Source: Bacteroides clarus YIT 12056 (GTDB lineage: Bacteria; Bacteroidota; Bacteroidia; Bacteroidales; Bacteroidaceae). Taken from it: DNA of 64,000 nt. Below, piece by piece: positions 9,738 to 19,091 of the stretch. The notes below the pieces were generated by a model. The model worked only from the letters and a program-made list of their open reading frames with translations, did no database searches and was not told where the DNA came from. Within the stretch, counting starts at the first letter, position 1; each line of letters opens with the position of its first letter. Location: contig NZ_FQWK01000005.1 of NCBI RefSeq assembly GCF_900129655.1, positions 62,001-126,000 of the forward strand, in the 5' to 3' direction. Made by a program: the position numbers and the translations under genes.

Positions 9738-10676
9738 CTACAACCCCAGTTTTGCGGAAATTTCCAACATCTTCTTGATTGGTTTCACTGCTTTTTCTGC
9801 TATTTCAGCATCTACCTTGATTTCGGGAGACTCGTCTTTTAAGCAATTATAGAGTTTTTCCAATGTGTTTAACCGCATGAAGTTACATTCATTGCAAGCG
9901 CAAGTGCTATCATTGGGCGGAGCCGGAATAAACTTAGTCTGCGGACACTTCTTTTGCATCTCGTGCAGAATACCGGATTCCGTAGCAACGATATATTCTT
10001 TTTCGGGATGAGCAACCGCATACTTCAATAAAGCTGCCGTAGAACCCACTACATCCGCCAGTTTCAAAACCGTACTCTTACATTCGGGATGAGCCAGTAC
10101 TACTGCACCGGGATGCTGCTGCTTTAATTCAACAATCTTTTCAACCGAGAATTGTTCGTGTACATGGCATGCGCCGTCCCATAACAACATGTCTCTACCG
10201 GTGACAGAGTTAATATAATTTCCTAAGTTTCTATCGGGACCGAATATTATTTTCTCATCTTTGGGGAAGCTTTCAACGATTTGCTTGGCGTTGGTGGACG
10301 TTACCACTACGTCCGTAACAGCCTTTACGGCAGCTGTCGTATTCACATAAGATATAACCGTGTATCCGGGATGCTCCTTGACGAACTGTGCAAATTTATC
10401 CGCCGGACAACTGTCGGCAAGCGAACAACCTGCCGCCATATCGGGCACCAATACCTTTTTGCCGGGACAAAGCACCTTTGCCGTCTCACCCATGAAGTGG
10501 ACGCCGCACATCACAATAATGTCGGCTTCCGTTTTTGCCGCCCACTGCGCCAAAGCCAGACTGTCTCCAACGTAGTCGGCTATGTCCTGTATCTCACCCT
10601 TCTGGTAGTAGTGCCCCAGAATGACCGCATTCTTCTCTTTCTTCAACTGCTTGATAGCTTCTATCAGATTATTCAT
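9738..10676 (-). CDS. nadA: Quinolinate synthase A
   Basis: 312 residues from the ATG at 10676; a longer frame to 10775 exists, but MNNLIEAIKQLKKEKNAVIL is the natural family start. It condenses iminoaspartate with dihydroxyacetone phosphate to quinolinate in NAD synthesis, using a [4Fe-4S] cluster. Candidate cluster cysteines are visible in VMCGVHFMGE, AHPECKST and the C-terminal CACNECNFMRLN. The substrate-binding stretch ILGHYYQKGEIQDIADYVGD is intact. It receives iminoaspartate from NadB, which is encoded separately at 35142-36731. Transcribed alone, convergent with rdgB. Confidence 0.96.
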   Translation of the reverse strand: MNNLIEAIKQLKKEKNAVILGHYYQKGEIQDIADYVGDSLALAQWAAKTEADIIVMCGVHFMGETAKVLCPGKKVLVPDMAAGCSLADSCPADKFAQFVKEHPGYTVISYVNTTAAVKAVTDVVVTSTNAKQIVESFPKDEKIIFGPDRNLGNYINSVTGRDMLLWDGACHVHEQFSVEKIVELKQQHPGAVVLAHPECKSTVLKLADVVGSTAALLKYAVAHPEKEYIVATESGILHEMQKKCPQTKFIPAPPNDSTCACNECNFMRLNTLEKLYNCLKDESPEIKVDAEIAEKAVKPIKKMLEISAKLGL

Positions 10677-10828
10677 AATAATAATTTTTATTTCTCTTCT
10701 TTCTTTAAAAATCCTTTGATAGTGATGATAGGCTGTTAATAGTGTGGACAAATTAATATGATTTTTCTTGCCCATGAAGTTATTAGTATCAGATAAAATT
10801 TTATCCTAAGGTTATTAACGTAAGAAAT

Positions 10829-10911
10829 CAAAGTTATATCTATTGATAATAAGCCCCCTACTCTCTCATAACTTCACTTCATTAACATCTTGTTGATAAA
10901 CTGCAAAGTTA
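10829..10911 (-). promoter_or_regulatory. Two candidate -7 boxes upstream of nadA
   Basis: TAACTTTG occurs twice on the minus strand, at 10829-10836 and 10904-10911, in the 494-base divergent gap before nadA. Either would give a long leader of about 150 to 220 nt. The gap otherwise holds AT-rich sequence with several TTATTAAC-like words and no gene. Confidence 0.35.
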
Positions 10912-11118
10912 ATAACTTTAGAGAGATTAATCAGTGAAATAGGACTTAAAAATGTGTTTATACAGCCTTTGAAAATTCAGCTTAACTTTTTTGGTTTGTT
11001 CGTTATGCCTATCTGATATGCGTTACTTTGAATAATGCAAGTATTATTTCTAAAAATCTTTCCATACACTATTGACACCTTTTCAACGGTTATTAACAGG
11101 GATGTGAACGGAAAGAAG

Positions 11119-11126
11119 TATCTTTG
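11119..11126 (+). promoter_or_regulatory. Bacteroides -7 box for the TrmH-type gene
   Basis: TATCTTTG, exact consensus, 44 bases upstream of the ATG at 11171. Confidence 0.5.
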
Positions 11127-11170
11127 CGCAGTGTGAGTTATTACATATTACACAGATTGACATAAAGCAT

Positions 11171-11707
11171 ATGAGCATGAATAGAAAACTGAAAATAACC
11201 GAACTCAATCGTATTAGTACAGAGGAGTTTAAGGAAGCGGAGAAGTTGCCGTTGGTAGTTGTATTGGATAATATTCGCAGTTTGCATAATATAGGTTCCG
11301 TATTCCGCACTTCGGATGCTTTTCGTATTGAATGTATCTATCTGTGCGGTATAACGGCTGTTCCACCCCATCCTGAAATGCATAAAACGGCTTTGGGAGC
11401 CGAATTTACCGTTGACTGGAAATATGTTGATAACGCTGTTGAAGCTGTTGATAATCTCAGGAATGGAGGATATACGGTTTATTCCGTGGAACAGGCGGAA
11501 GGTAGTATTATGCTGAATGAGTTGACTTTGGACAGAACCGGGAAATATGCCATAGTAATGGGAAATGAGGTGAAAGGTGTTCAACAGGAAGTTATCGACC
11601 ATTCTCACGGTTGTATTGAAATTCCGCAATATGGCACGAAGCATTCTCTGAATGTATCGGTTACGGCAGGTATCGTTATTTGGGATTTATTCAATAAACT
11701 GAAATAA
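11171..11707 (+). CDS. TrmH/SpoU-family RNA 2'-O-methyltransferase
   Basis: 178 residues, a minimal SPOUT methyltransferase without the N-terminal substrate-binding domain of RlmB. Three SpoU motifs are present: motif 1 LDNIRSLHNIGSVFRTSDAF (residues ~34-53), motif 2 VMGNEVKGV (~132-140) and motif 3 EIPQYGTKHSLNVSVTAGIV (~155-174). It should transfer a methyl group from SAM to the ribose 2'-OH of a nucleotide in tRNA or rRNA. The exact target cannot be told from sequence. Single-gene unit with its own promoter, followed by the convergent DUF4294 gene. Confidence 0.92.
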   Translation: MSMNRKLKITELNRISTEEFKEAEKLPLVVVLDNIRSLHNIGSVFRTSDAFRIECIYLCGITAVPPHPEMHKTALGAEFTVDWKYVDNAVEAVDNLRNGGYTVYSVEQAEGSIMLNELTLDRTGKYAIVMGNEVKGVQQEVIDHSHGCIEIPQYGTKHSLNVSVTAGIVIWDLFNKLK

Positions 11708-11851
11708 GAATCAAGAGGGTGCCTAAAAGTATATTGTAATCAACAGATATATGCTTTGATTATTAACAGAATTATCTAATTGATTTTTATTAGTTTATAC
11801 TCTTACTTGTTTACGTTGCTAACAATGTTATCAACATGATATGAACAGGGT

Positions 11852-12466
11852 TTACAGTTGTCCGTTCTCTACCATCAGGATAACCCTTTCGGTGAGAGCA
11901 TCATCTCCCGTAGGGTCATATTGTTTTTTCAGGCTGGCTCCGAACAGTGCGGCAAAGGTTTGATAGAACCCGGCTTTGAAAGGTCCCATAAACGCTTTGA
12001 CCAGTTCATAAGAAGTTGAATTGGTTTGCCGGTCTACCAACTTTATCAACAGCTTTCCCTGAGCAAAAGACAGTTTTTTCATGCGGGGGGTATATTGTTC
12101 TTTCAATCCTTTCTCCACAGCTTTCAAATGTTTTTGCCGTTCTTTTTCAGTAGGGATGGTTTGCAGATATTCGTAGGTTTCAATGATGGCACGGTTGATT
12201 TCTTTGGAAATGGGCAATACTTTTTTTACATCACGGATGAGTTTATAGTACTTTGCCATTTCACGCTTGTTTTTGAACTTAAGCGGTTTGAAGATATAGA
12301 CGGTAGGAAGTTTTACGTATGGAATCGTATCACCGTTATAAATGCACATGGGGGTGAGGTAGATACTTCCGGACATATCGGTTTCGGGTTGTCGCTGGGC
12401 ATGGCAGGTCAGGCTTCCCAATGAGAGAAACACAATGAGTATTACTATATTAAACCGTATGTTCAT
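11852..12466 (-). CDS. DUF4294 domain secreted protein
   Basis: 204 residues from the ATG at 12466 (MNIRFNIVILIVFLSLGSLTC, a signal peptide ending near CHAQ). An alternative ATG lies at 12484. The body is basic and helical; the segments YVKLPTVYIFKPLKFKNKRE and FAQGKLLIKLVDRQTNSTSY match DUF4294 of Bacteroidota. No enzymatic motif is seen and the function is unknown; probably periplasmic. A -7-like box TACTTTTG (12471-12478 on minus) ends only five bases before the ATG at 12466, so the mRNA may be almost leaderless. Confidence 0.8.
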   Translation of the reverse strand: MNIRFNIVILIVFLSLGSLTCHAQRQPETDMSGSIYLTPMCIYNGDTIPYVKLPTVYIFKPLKFKNKREMAKYYKLIRDVKKVLPISKEINRAIIETYEYLQTIPTEKERQKHLKAVEKGLKEQYTPRMKKLSFAQGKLLIKLVDRQTNSTSYELVKAFMGPFKAGFYQTFAALFGASLKKQYDPTGDDALTERVILMVENGQL

Positions 12467-12557
12467 GTCGCAAAAGTACACCATTCTGTGTAATGTTGTT
12501 GCATTGCTTCCGTTTTTCCTTGTTCAATTAACTAATTTAAGGTAACTTCGCTGTCCG

Positions 12558-12565
12558 TAAATTTG
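12558..12565 (+). promoter_or_regulatory. -7 box for the HhH/beta-barrel gene
   Basis: TAAATTTG, exact TAnnTTTG, 16 bases upstream of the ATG at 12582. Confidence 0.4.
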
Positions 12566-12581
12566 GAATATCCTATTATCA

Positions 12582-14606
12582 ATGACAATAATCAAGGTAG
12601 GAGTTTTTATGAGTATGCTGTTAATAACTCCTATGCTTGTAGCTCAAAACGCAACTGTCTCTCTGTGGGAAGAAAATCTGGAACAGCTTTCTATGGATAA
12701 AGAAGAGAAAAATTGGGAAGATGAGTTGGAAGAACTTTCCAACCGCTTGCAAGAACCGGTTAATATCAATGTTGCCACTAAACGGCAATTGGAAGAATTT
12801 CCTTTCCTGACGGAACTTCAAATAGAAAATATTCTGGCATATGTGTATATACACGGACAGATGCAGACTATTTATGAACTGCAGATGGTGAAAACAATGG
12901 ATAAGCAAACTATTGAATTGCTATTGCCTTTTGTTTGCGTAAAAGTGGTTGAAGACGCTTCCCGTTACCCTTCTTTAAAGACGATATTGAAATACGGTAA
13001 ACAGGAAGTGCTGACACGTATGGATGTTCCTTTCTATACCCGTAAAGGATATGAGAAAAACTATTTGGGACCTGCCGTTTATCATGCGTTGCGTTATGGT
13101 TTTCGTTACGGGGATTATTTGCAAGCGGGAATAGTGGGGGAGAAGGATGCGGGAGAGCCGTTCTTTGCTCTGCAGGATAAAAAAGGGTATGATTACTATT
13201 CTTTTTATTGTCTGTTCAAAAATTTGGGTAGAATGAAATCGTTGGCGTTGGGTAATTATAAGTTGAGTTTCGGCCAGGGGTTGGTACTCGGTACTGATTT
13301 CGGGTTAGGAAAGACTTTTTCTATGTCTGCGTCGGAATATCGTACGGGGGGAATCCGGAAGCACGGTTCTACGGATGAATACAATTATTTTCGAGGGACG
13401 GCGGCAACAGTGGAAATTCTTCGTTTTTTGGAGTTTTCCGCTTTCTATTCACATCGTTCTATGGATGGAGTGGTAAAAGACGGGGAAATCGCTTCTATTT
13501 ATAAAACAGGGCTGCATCGTACGGAGAAAGAAGCGGATAAGATGAATGCTTTTACCCTGCAATTGACAGGCGGTAATCTGACTTATGAGAAGAATAAGTT
13601 GAAGGTGGGCATAACCGGTATTTATTACTTTTTCAATCATCCTTATGAACCGGACTTGAAGAAGTATGCAAAATATAATTTGCATGGAAACGATTTTTAT
13701 AATTTAAGTGTGGATTATAAATACCGTTCGGGAAAATTGGTATGGGTAGGAGAGGGGGCGGTGGGAAAGCAAGGTTATGCTTTGCTGAACCGATTGAAAT
13801 ATAAACTATTAACAGGTTATCAACTATTGTTGATTCACCGTTATTATTCACATGATTATTTGTCTTTCTTCGGTCGTTCATTCGGAGAAGGCAGTATGCC
13901 TCAGAATGAGAATGGCTGGTATCTGGCTGCGGAAGCAACTCCTTTGGCGCATTGGACGTTTTTCGCTTCGTTGGACTTGTTTTCTTTTCCCTGGTGGAAA
14001 TATCGTATCAGTAAATCCTCAAAAGGAATGGACGGGATGTTTCAGGCGGTTTATTCTCCTCGCAGAAATTTGAGCGTATATCTTAATTATCGTTACAAAC
14101 AAAAGGAGAGGGATGTGTCGGAAACAGGAGGAAAGGTTACATTACCTGTTTATCATCATAAACTCCGATGTAGGCTTATTTATATGCCGGGAGCTTTTAT
14201 GCATCGTATTACAATTGATTATAATCATTTTCGGCAGCAGGACGGAAAAGGTTATAGTTTTGAGGGAAAACAAGGATGGCAATGTACACAATCTTGTGCT
14301 TATACGTTTTCCGGTTTTCCTTTGGCTGTATCTGCACAAGGTACTTATTTTTATACGGATGATTATGATTCCCGTATCTACGCTTCCGAAAAAGGGTTGC
14401 TTTATACATTTTATACTCCTTCTTATTATGGCAAAGGTTTTCGTTATTCGGCTCATGTACGCTATGATATGAACAAAACTTTTATGTTTCTCGTTAAGTT
14501 CGGGCAAACTGTTTACCGAAATCGCAAGACTATCGGTTCCGGTAACGATTTGATAGAGGGGAATAAAAAAACAGACTTGCAAATGCAGTTCCGCATTAAG
14601 TTTTAA
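12582..14606 (+). CDS. Helix-hairpin-helix domain / outer-membrane beta-barrel protein
   Basis: 674 residues. A signal peptide (to about VAQNA) is followed by a ComEA-like double helix-hairpin-helix (residues ~55-110: NINVATKRQLEEFPFLTELQ and a second copy ending IELLLPFVCV). The rest, about 550 residues, alternates short aromatic strands (FRYGDYLQAGIVGE, KSLALGNYKLSFGQG) and ends in a terminal Phe, typical of an outer-membrane barrel. The family is common in Bacteroides and of unknown function. An alternative ATG at 12609 has a better ribosome site (TAGGAG six bases upstream), but it removes the only early lysine of the signal peptide, so I keep 12582. Monocistronic. Confidence 0.82.
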   Translation: MTIIKVGVFMSMLLITPMLVAQNATVSLWEENLEQLSMDKEEKNWEDELEELSNRLQEPVNINVATKRQLEEFPFLTELQIENILAYVYIHGQMQTIYELQMVKTMDKQTIELLLPFVCVKVVEDASRYPSLKTILKYGKQEVLTRMDVPFYTRKGYEKNYLGPAVYHALRYGFRYGDYLQAGIVGEKDAGEPFFALQDKKGYDYYSFYCLFKNLGRMKSLALGNYKLSFGQGLVLGTDFGLGKTFSMSASEYRTGGIRKHGSTDEYNYFRGTAATVEILRFLEFSAFYSHRSMDGVVKDGEIASIYKTGLHRTEKEADKMNAFTLQLTGGNLTYEKNKLKVGITGIYYFFNHPYEPDLKKYAKYNLHGNDFYNLSVDYKYRSGKLVWVGEGAVGKQGYALLNRLKYKLLTGYQLLLIHRYYSHDYLSFFGRSFGEGSMPQNENGWYLAAEATPLAHWTFFASLDLFSFPWWKYRISKSSKGMDGMFQAVYSPRRNLSVYLNYRYKQKERDVSETGGKVTLPVYHHKLRCRLIYMPGAFMHRITIDYNHFRQQDGKGYSFEGKQGWQCTQSCAYTFSGFPLAVSAQGTYFYTDDYDSRIYASEKGLLYTFYTPSYYGKGFRYSAHVRYDMNKTFMFLVKFGQTVYRNRKTIGSGNDLIEGNKKTDLQMQFRIKF

Positions 14607-14707
14607 ATAATAAGTAAATACGCATAATTAGCTTATACTATCTGATATAAAATTTTCAATATTTACTTAACCGCACTGTTTTTAGAAGTACTTATATGTT
14701 TATTTTC

Positions 14708-14715
14708 TATATTTG
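14708..14715 (+). promoter_or_regulatory. -7 box for the radical SAM gene
   Basis: TATATTTG, exact consensus, 26 bases upstream of the ATG at 14742. Confidence 0.5.
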
Positions 14716-14741
14716 CCGCATTAATATAAATCATAGATAAG

Positions 14742-15515
14742 ATGACTGTTATTTATCCGTCTCCCATATTCGGTCCTGTCCATTCCCGCCGTTTGGGAGT
14801 ATCTTTGGGAATCAATCTGCTACCGGAAGACGGTAAGGTGTGTAGTTTCGACTGTATTTACTGTGAATGTGGATTTAACTCTGATCATCGTCCTAAAAAG
14901 CCGTTGCCTACGCGTGAGGAAGTACGTATTGCATTGGAAGCCCGGTTGCAGGATATGCAAAAGAACGGACCCGTTCCCGATGTACTGACCTTTGCCGGGA
15001 ACGGAGAACCGACCGCACATCCGCATTTTCCTGAAATTATAGAGGATACGCTTGCTCTGCGTGATAAATATTTTCCGAAAGCGAAGGTGAGCGTACTTAC
15101 CAATTCTACTTTTATTCATCGTCCCACTGTGTTCGAAGCTTTGAACAGGATAGATAATAATATTCTGAAATTAGATACGGTGGATGAAGCTTATATCCAT
15201 GAGCTTGACCGCCCGGCAGGACACTATTCCGTGCGTGAAATAATCGAGGGGATAAAAGCTTTTAAAGGCAATTGCATTATTCAAACCATGTTCCTGAAAG
15301 GCGGTTTTCAGGGCAAGGATATGGATAATACGTCCGATAAGTATGTTTTACTCTGGTTAGAGGCCGTAAAAGAGATTTCTCCCCGCCAGGTAATGATTTA
15401 TACTATTGACAGGGAAACTCCCGACCATGACCTGCAAAAAGCTACACACGAGGAATTGGATCGTATTGCGGCATTAGTGAAAGAGGCGGGAATAGCGGTA
15501 AGCGTTTCTTATTGA
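14742..15515 (+). CDS. Radical SAM protein (COG0731-like)
   Basis: 257 residues. The cluster motif is CX3CX2C at Cys34, Cys38 and Cys41 (CSFDCIYCEC). A GNGEPT glycine-rich SAM-binding motif is visible at about residues 87-92 (FAGNGEPTAHPHFPEI), and a TIM-barrel core follows. Family members are radical SAM enzymes of unknown substrate, related by sequence to the wybutosine-type group. The Bacteroides version is short and single-domain. It lies alone with its own promoter and ends at a convergent terminator. Confidence 0.88.
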   Translation: MTVIYPSPIFGPVHSRRLGVSLGINLLPEDGKVCSFDCIYCECGFNSDHRPKKPLPTREEVRIALEARLQDMQKNGPVPDVLTFAGNGEPTAHPHFPEIIEDTLALRDKYFPKAKVSVLTNSTFIHRPTVFEALNRIDNNILKLDTVDEAYIHELDRPAGHYSVREIIEGIKAFKGNCIIQTMFLKGGFQGKDMDNTSDKYVLLWLEAVKEISPRQVMIYTIDRETPDHDLQKATHEELDRIAALVKEAGIAVSVSY

Positions 15516-15551
15516 TAAAACTTATCGGATTTATGCCTTATAAAAAACAGT

Positions 15552-15584
15552 TAAGGGGGATATCCTTCGCAGACGTCCCCCTTA
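15552..15584. terminator. Convergent terminator between the radical SAM gene and the SusCD/protease operon
   Basis: A nine-base perfect stem, TAAGGGGGA with TCCCCCTTA, around a 15-base loop. On minus it is followed by AACTGTTTTTT. It can end both the plus-strand gene and the long minus-strand operon. Confidence 0.65.
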
Positions 15585-15631
15585 TGAATTTTGTAGAGTA
15601 ATTTTATGAAAAAAAAATGAAAATTTGAGTT

Positions 15632-16111
15632 TTAGTTTTCGTCCTCGTCAATCTTTGCTTCCGCAATGATTTCTTCGGGAACTTTATCGCAACGAATGTA
15701 TTTGTTCACATCATTTTCGTCATCTTTGGCTGTCCAAATCATTGAACCGCTTTCCAATAAGTCGGTTACGATATATTTATTGTTCCAGTCACCATTACCG
15801 AAATCATAGTCACCGCTGATGATAGAGCCCAGATAAGGGTCTACTTCGATGCTGAAATTTCCGGTGATGTAACGGGCATACATACTGTCGAACTTCTGAT
15901 ACATCTCAAAAGTTTGTTCTTTACGGTTGAAAGTTATATAGCAGTATGTACCTTCTGCCAAAGGGGCTCCGTTCCATTCGGAGAGTTCCCACGTACCGTT
16001 CAGGTTGGCAGGGGTAACTTCCAAAGTCGGGATTACCGGTTCGTCGTCATCACAGGATGTAAGACAGAACAGGAAGGCGAATAAAGCCATCAGTTTGAAA
16101 ATATTCTTCAT
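15632..16111 (-). CDS. Small lipocalin-like lipoprotein
   Basis: 159 residues. Lipobox LTSC places Cys20 as the lipidation site, followed by DDDE, an acidic run that in Bacteroides marks surface export. The body begins LNGTWELSEWNG, a pattern seen in lipocalin-like domains, and consists of short beta strands (CYITFNRKEQTFEMYQKF, SGDYDFGNGDWNNKY). No catalytic motif. Last gene of the operon; 22 bases after the DUF1573 gene. Function unknown; possibly a small surface binding protein. Confidence 0.75.
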   Translation of the reverse strand: MKNIFKLMALFAFLFCLTSCDDDEPVIPTLEVTPANLNGTWELSEWNGAPLAEGTYCYITFNRKEQTFEMYQKFDSMYARYITGNFSIEVDPYLGSIISGDYDFGNGDWNNKYIVTDLLESGSMIWTAKDDENDVNKYIRCDKVPEEIIAEAKIDEDEN

Positions 16112-16133
16112 ATCGAATTTCTTGTTTTTATCG

Positions 16134-16949
16134 TTACTTAATACAGTTTACTTTTATATTCAATGTCCGGTCTGACGGGCGCGCATCTATTCCTTCAAGG
16201 ATAATCGGAAAGGTAAACGATTTACCTTTTTCTGCAGGAATCAGTGATGCGTTGATTGTTACTACAATATCGGCTTCACCGCCCGGCTGAATAACCTCCG
16301 GTTCCGTACGGAAAGTCGCGAATTTGGGGATGATGAGAGCTGACAGGCGTAGCGGCTTGTCTCCGCTGTTTCCACATAAAATCCGTTCCGAGGACTGACT
16401 GCCGCCACCCACTTCACTAAATTTCATTTGGTTTTGTTTCAATCTCAGTTTTCCCATCGCATACGGATAACGTGCCCACTCGTCTGCTCCGGGAACGACG
16501 TTTCCTACCAGCGTCAGGCGTGCCACCGGAGTTTTATCCGAGGAAGACAGATAAACGAAAGCATTCGTATCTATCGTTCCGGGGTGATTTTTCGGGTGAT
16601 AAGTCAGAGAGATTGTCCGTGTCTCACCCGGTAATATATCTCCGGTACGTACATCTGCTACTGCACATCCGCAAGTGGTTCTTACACGTGTAATGGTAAG
16701 TGTTTTTTTACTTATGTTCTTGCATGTAAAACGGTACGTTTGCGGAACATCGTCCTCAGTCAGAGTTCCAATATTCAATACAGTTTTATCGAAACGCAGG
16801 ATTTGTTCCGCCTGCTTCATTAAAGGCGGGTTTATCAGCGAATCGATTTTTTCCTGTGAACGGAAAGGGAAATCCTGGGCTGTCAAAGCCCGGGATTGTC
16901 CGATTCCCGCACAGAATATCAGTAACTGTATCCAAGTAATTGGTTTCAT
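16134..16949 (-). CDS. DUF1573 domain secreted protein
   Basis: 271 residues with a signal peptide (ending near SRALTAQ). Residues ~50-150 form a DUF1573 Ig-like domain: FDKTVLNIGTLTEDDVPQTY, then CKNISKKTLTITRVRTTCGC with the typical TTCGCAV, and ISLTYHPKNHPGTID. A second related Ig-like domain follows. The lipobox is absent, so it is probably periplasmic or secreted. Bacteroides places such proteins in many secreted-protein operons, role unknown. It begins 12 bases after the protease gene, so translation is probably coupled within the operon. Confidence 0.82.
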   Translation of the reverse strand: MKPITWIQLLIFCAGIGQSRALTAQDFPFRSQEKIDSLINPPLMKQAEQILRFDKTVLNIGTLTEDDVPQTYRFTCKNISKKTLTITRVRTTCGCAVADVRTGDILPGETRTISLTYHPKNHPGTIDTNAFVYLSSSDKTPVARLTLVGNVVPGADEWARYPYAMGKLRLKQNQMKFSEVGGGSQSSERILCGNSGDKPLRLSALIIPKFATFRTEPEVIQPGGEADIVVTINASLIPAEKGKSFTFPIILEGIDARPSDRTLNIKVNCIK

Positions 16950-16961
16950 TGGTAATCTAAA

Positions 16962-19040
16962 TTACATCCATCCGTTATCATTAGCATTCTTACGAACAGT
17001 AACGGCAATAGTCTGTTCGCTTCCGTTGCTTACTTTCACTGCGATATGGGCAGTACCGGTCTTTACTCCGGATACTTCCATGAATGTACCGTTAACGGCT
17101 ACTGTTGCAATGGCTGCATCACTCGATGTACAGGTATACGTCAGGTTTTCACCGTTTACAAAATAGTAGGCAAGGTTGATAGTGGATTTATTGCCTTCGG
17201 CTACATAAACATTAGGTACTTTCATGTCCGAACCGCTTCCTTCGATATTGTTCAGCAGTAAGGCGGCATCTGTCAAACCTGTACCCATTTTACCTATATA
17301 GCTCAGCAAATTCATTTCATCGATAGAACCGCCTGACGGAGAAAGATGATTGCGGTAATATTTCTTTGTTTTTACATTCTGATACCAGCCGTCCACATCT
17401 TTTACGGATTCCTTCATCAGTTCTATAAACTCAGGTGCTTTGAAATGACGACGTTGCTTTACGGCGTACGACAGGCCTAATGCGGCTACGCCTGATATGT
17501 GAGGACAAGCCATGGAAGTACCGTCCATATAGCCGTAAGTGGCATTACCGTTCTTTATCCAGGTAGAAAGGATAGAACCGGATTTTGTCCTATTGATTTC
17601 TGTCCATTCTTCGGGATCGTCCATCGCAGGTGTATTGTGATATTCAGTGTCACCGCCGGGGGCACAGATATCTACGTTCTCACCATAATTGGTATAAGAA
17701 GCCGGAGTGAAATCAGCAGCTACGGCAGCTACAGTAACGCATTTGGTATATCCGCCCGGATAACCCGGTATACCCGCATATTCATTACCTGAGGCAAAAA
17801 CAGCGATACCACCGTCAATTACTCCGTTAGGAGAGCCGGCATTGTTGAGGAAGTAATCTATTGCGTCTTTTTCCAACGGATAGGTTTCTTCCCATTCTTT
17901 CTGAGTGGCCGGACCGGGTGTATAACCGTCTACCAGATTGGCATCGCCGGAGTTGTAACCCCAACTGCATTGCAAGATAACGGCACCATTGTCGGCAGCA
18001 TATTTTATGGCTTTGGCTTCACCGTCCAATGTTACGCCACCTTCACCGTCGAATACCTGGCAAGACATGAGCTTGACACCGGAGTTCGGTGTACCGTCTC
18101 CACCGGCTATGCCGGAAACACCTTCGCCATTGTTATTGACAGCGGCGATTATACCGGCTACGTGAGTTCCGTGACCGGTATCGTTGGCATCAGTCCAAGA
18201 TATCAGCCCGCTGTTTTTCACGAAGTTATAACCGTATCTGTCGTCTTTATATCCGTTTCCGTCAGCATCTTTTCCGGCACGAAGCTGTTCTTTCTCATTA
18301 ACCCACATGTTGGCAGCAAGGTCGGGATGTGTATACATTACGCCTTCGTCCAATACGGCAACGATAATGGAAGGATCACCTGTACATTTTTTCCATGCTT
18401 CCAGACAGTTAACGTCACATCCTGTTACCGATTTGGCATTTGAATTACCAAAATCAATGTCTCCTACGTTATTGAGATTCCATTGGGTTACAAATCCCGG
18501 GTCATTGGGCGCTGTACTAAGTGTACGTGTAGCTGCTGTTTTTTGCAGTACAGCTTCACTGGTATAAGTACGGTAATTACCGGAGTAAGTGCGTCTGATA
18601 CGGCTGTTACCCTGTACTTTAGAAATTTCTCCCAATTTGGAAAGACGGTTGGCTGCTTCCTGTAAATCCGTATTTTCATCGAATTTCACCAAATACCACA
18701 GGTGTAATCCTGCGGCACGGGTACGTTCTTCGTTTTGTTGGTCTACAGGGAAGATGCGCTCAAAGTGGTATCCACCCAGAATTTCCAGAACTTCGTCGGT
18801 AGATGGGATTCCTGAGCGGGTCATTGCTCCGCCGCTTCTTGTGGCACGTGTCATTGTTTGGTCGAGGATGTCGGTCATTTCAGGTTTGAACTTAATCAGC
18901 AACTCACCTGAAGTGACATCCGCCGGAAGTTGAACTTCCGTCCCCCCGGTCGGGGTGGACGGTTGTTCAATGATTTCCTGATCCGAACAAGATGCCAGTG
19001 TCAAAGCAAACAGTGCTACGTATAAGAATTTTTTCTTCAT
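16962..19040 (-). CDS. Subtilisin-like serine protease (S8) lipoprotein
   Basis: 692 residues. Lipobox LASC gives Cys18 (then SDQE). A fervidolysin-like prodomain occupies about residues 40-150. The S8 catalytic domain follows with a complete triad: Asp231 (VAVLDEGVMYTHPD), His290 (DTGHGTHVAGI) and Ser509 (DGTSMACPHISGVAALGLS), plus oxyanion Asn419 (FASGNEY). The C-terminal 90 residues look like a Big-type Ig domain (VYVAEGNKSTINLAYYFV). The acidic tail after Cys18 suggests anchoring at the cell surface, where it would cleave proteins. It is the only recognisable hydrolase in this SusCD operon, pointing to a protein or peptide substrate. Confidence 0.93.
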   Translation of the reverse strand: MKKKFLYVALFALTLASCSDQEIIEQPSTPTGGTEVQLPADVTSGELLIKFKPEMTDILDQTMTRATRSGGAMTRSGIPSTDEVLEILGGYHFERIFPVDQQNEERTRAAGLHLWYLVKFDENTDLQEAANRLSKLGEISKVQGNSRIRRTYSGNYRTYTSEAVLQKTAATRTLSTAPNDPGFVTQWNLNNVGDIDFGNSNAKSVTGCDVNCLEAWKKCTGDPSIIVAVLDEGVMYTHPDLAANMWVNEKEQLRAGKDADGNGYKDDRYGYNFVKNSGLISWTDANDTGHGTHVAGIIAAVNNNGEGVSGIAGGDGTPNSGVKLMSCQVFDGEGGVTLDGEAKAIKYAADNGAVILQCSWGYNSGDANLVDGYTPGPATQKEWEETYPLEKDAIDYFLNNAGSPNGVIDGGIAVFASGNEYAGIPGYPGGYTKCVTVAAVAADFTPASYTNYGENVDICAPGGDTEYHNTPAMDDPEEWTEINRTKSGSILSTWIKNGNATYGYMDGTSMACPHISGVAALGLSYAVKQRRHFKAPEFIELMKESVKDVDGWYQNVKTKKYYRNHLSPSGGSIDEMNLLSYIGKMGTGLTDAALLLNNIEGSGSDMKVPNVYVAEGNKSTINLAYYFVNGENLTYTCTSSDAAIATVAVNGTFMEVSGVKTGTAHIAVKVSNGSEQTIAVTVRKNANDNGWM

Positions 19041-19091
19041 TGTTTCTTTTTAAAAATTGTTCTTGTTAATGATATACTCATTTCGGAGCTT

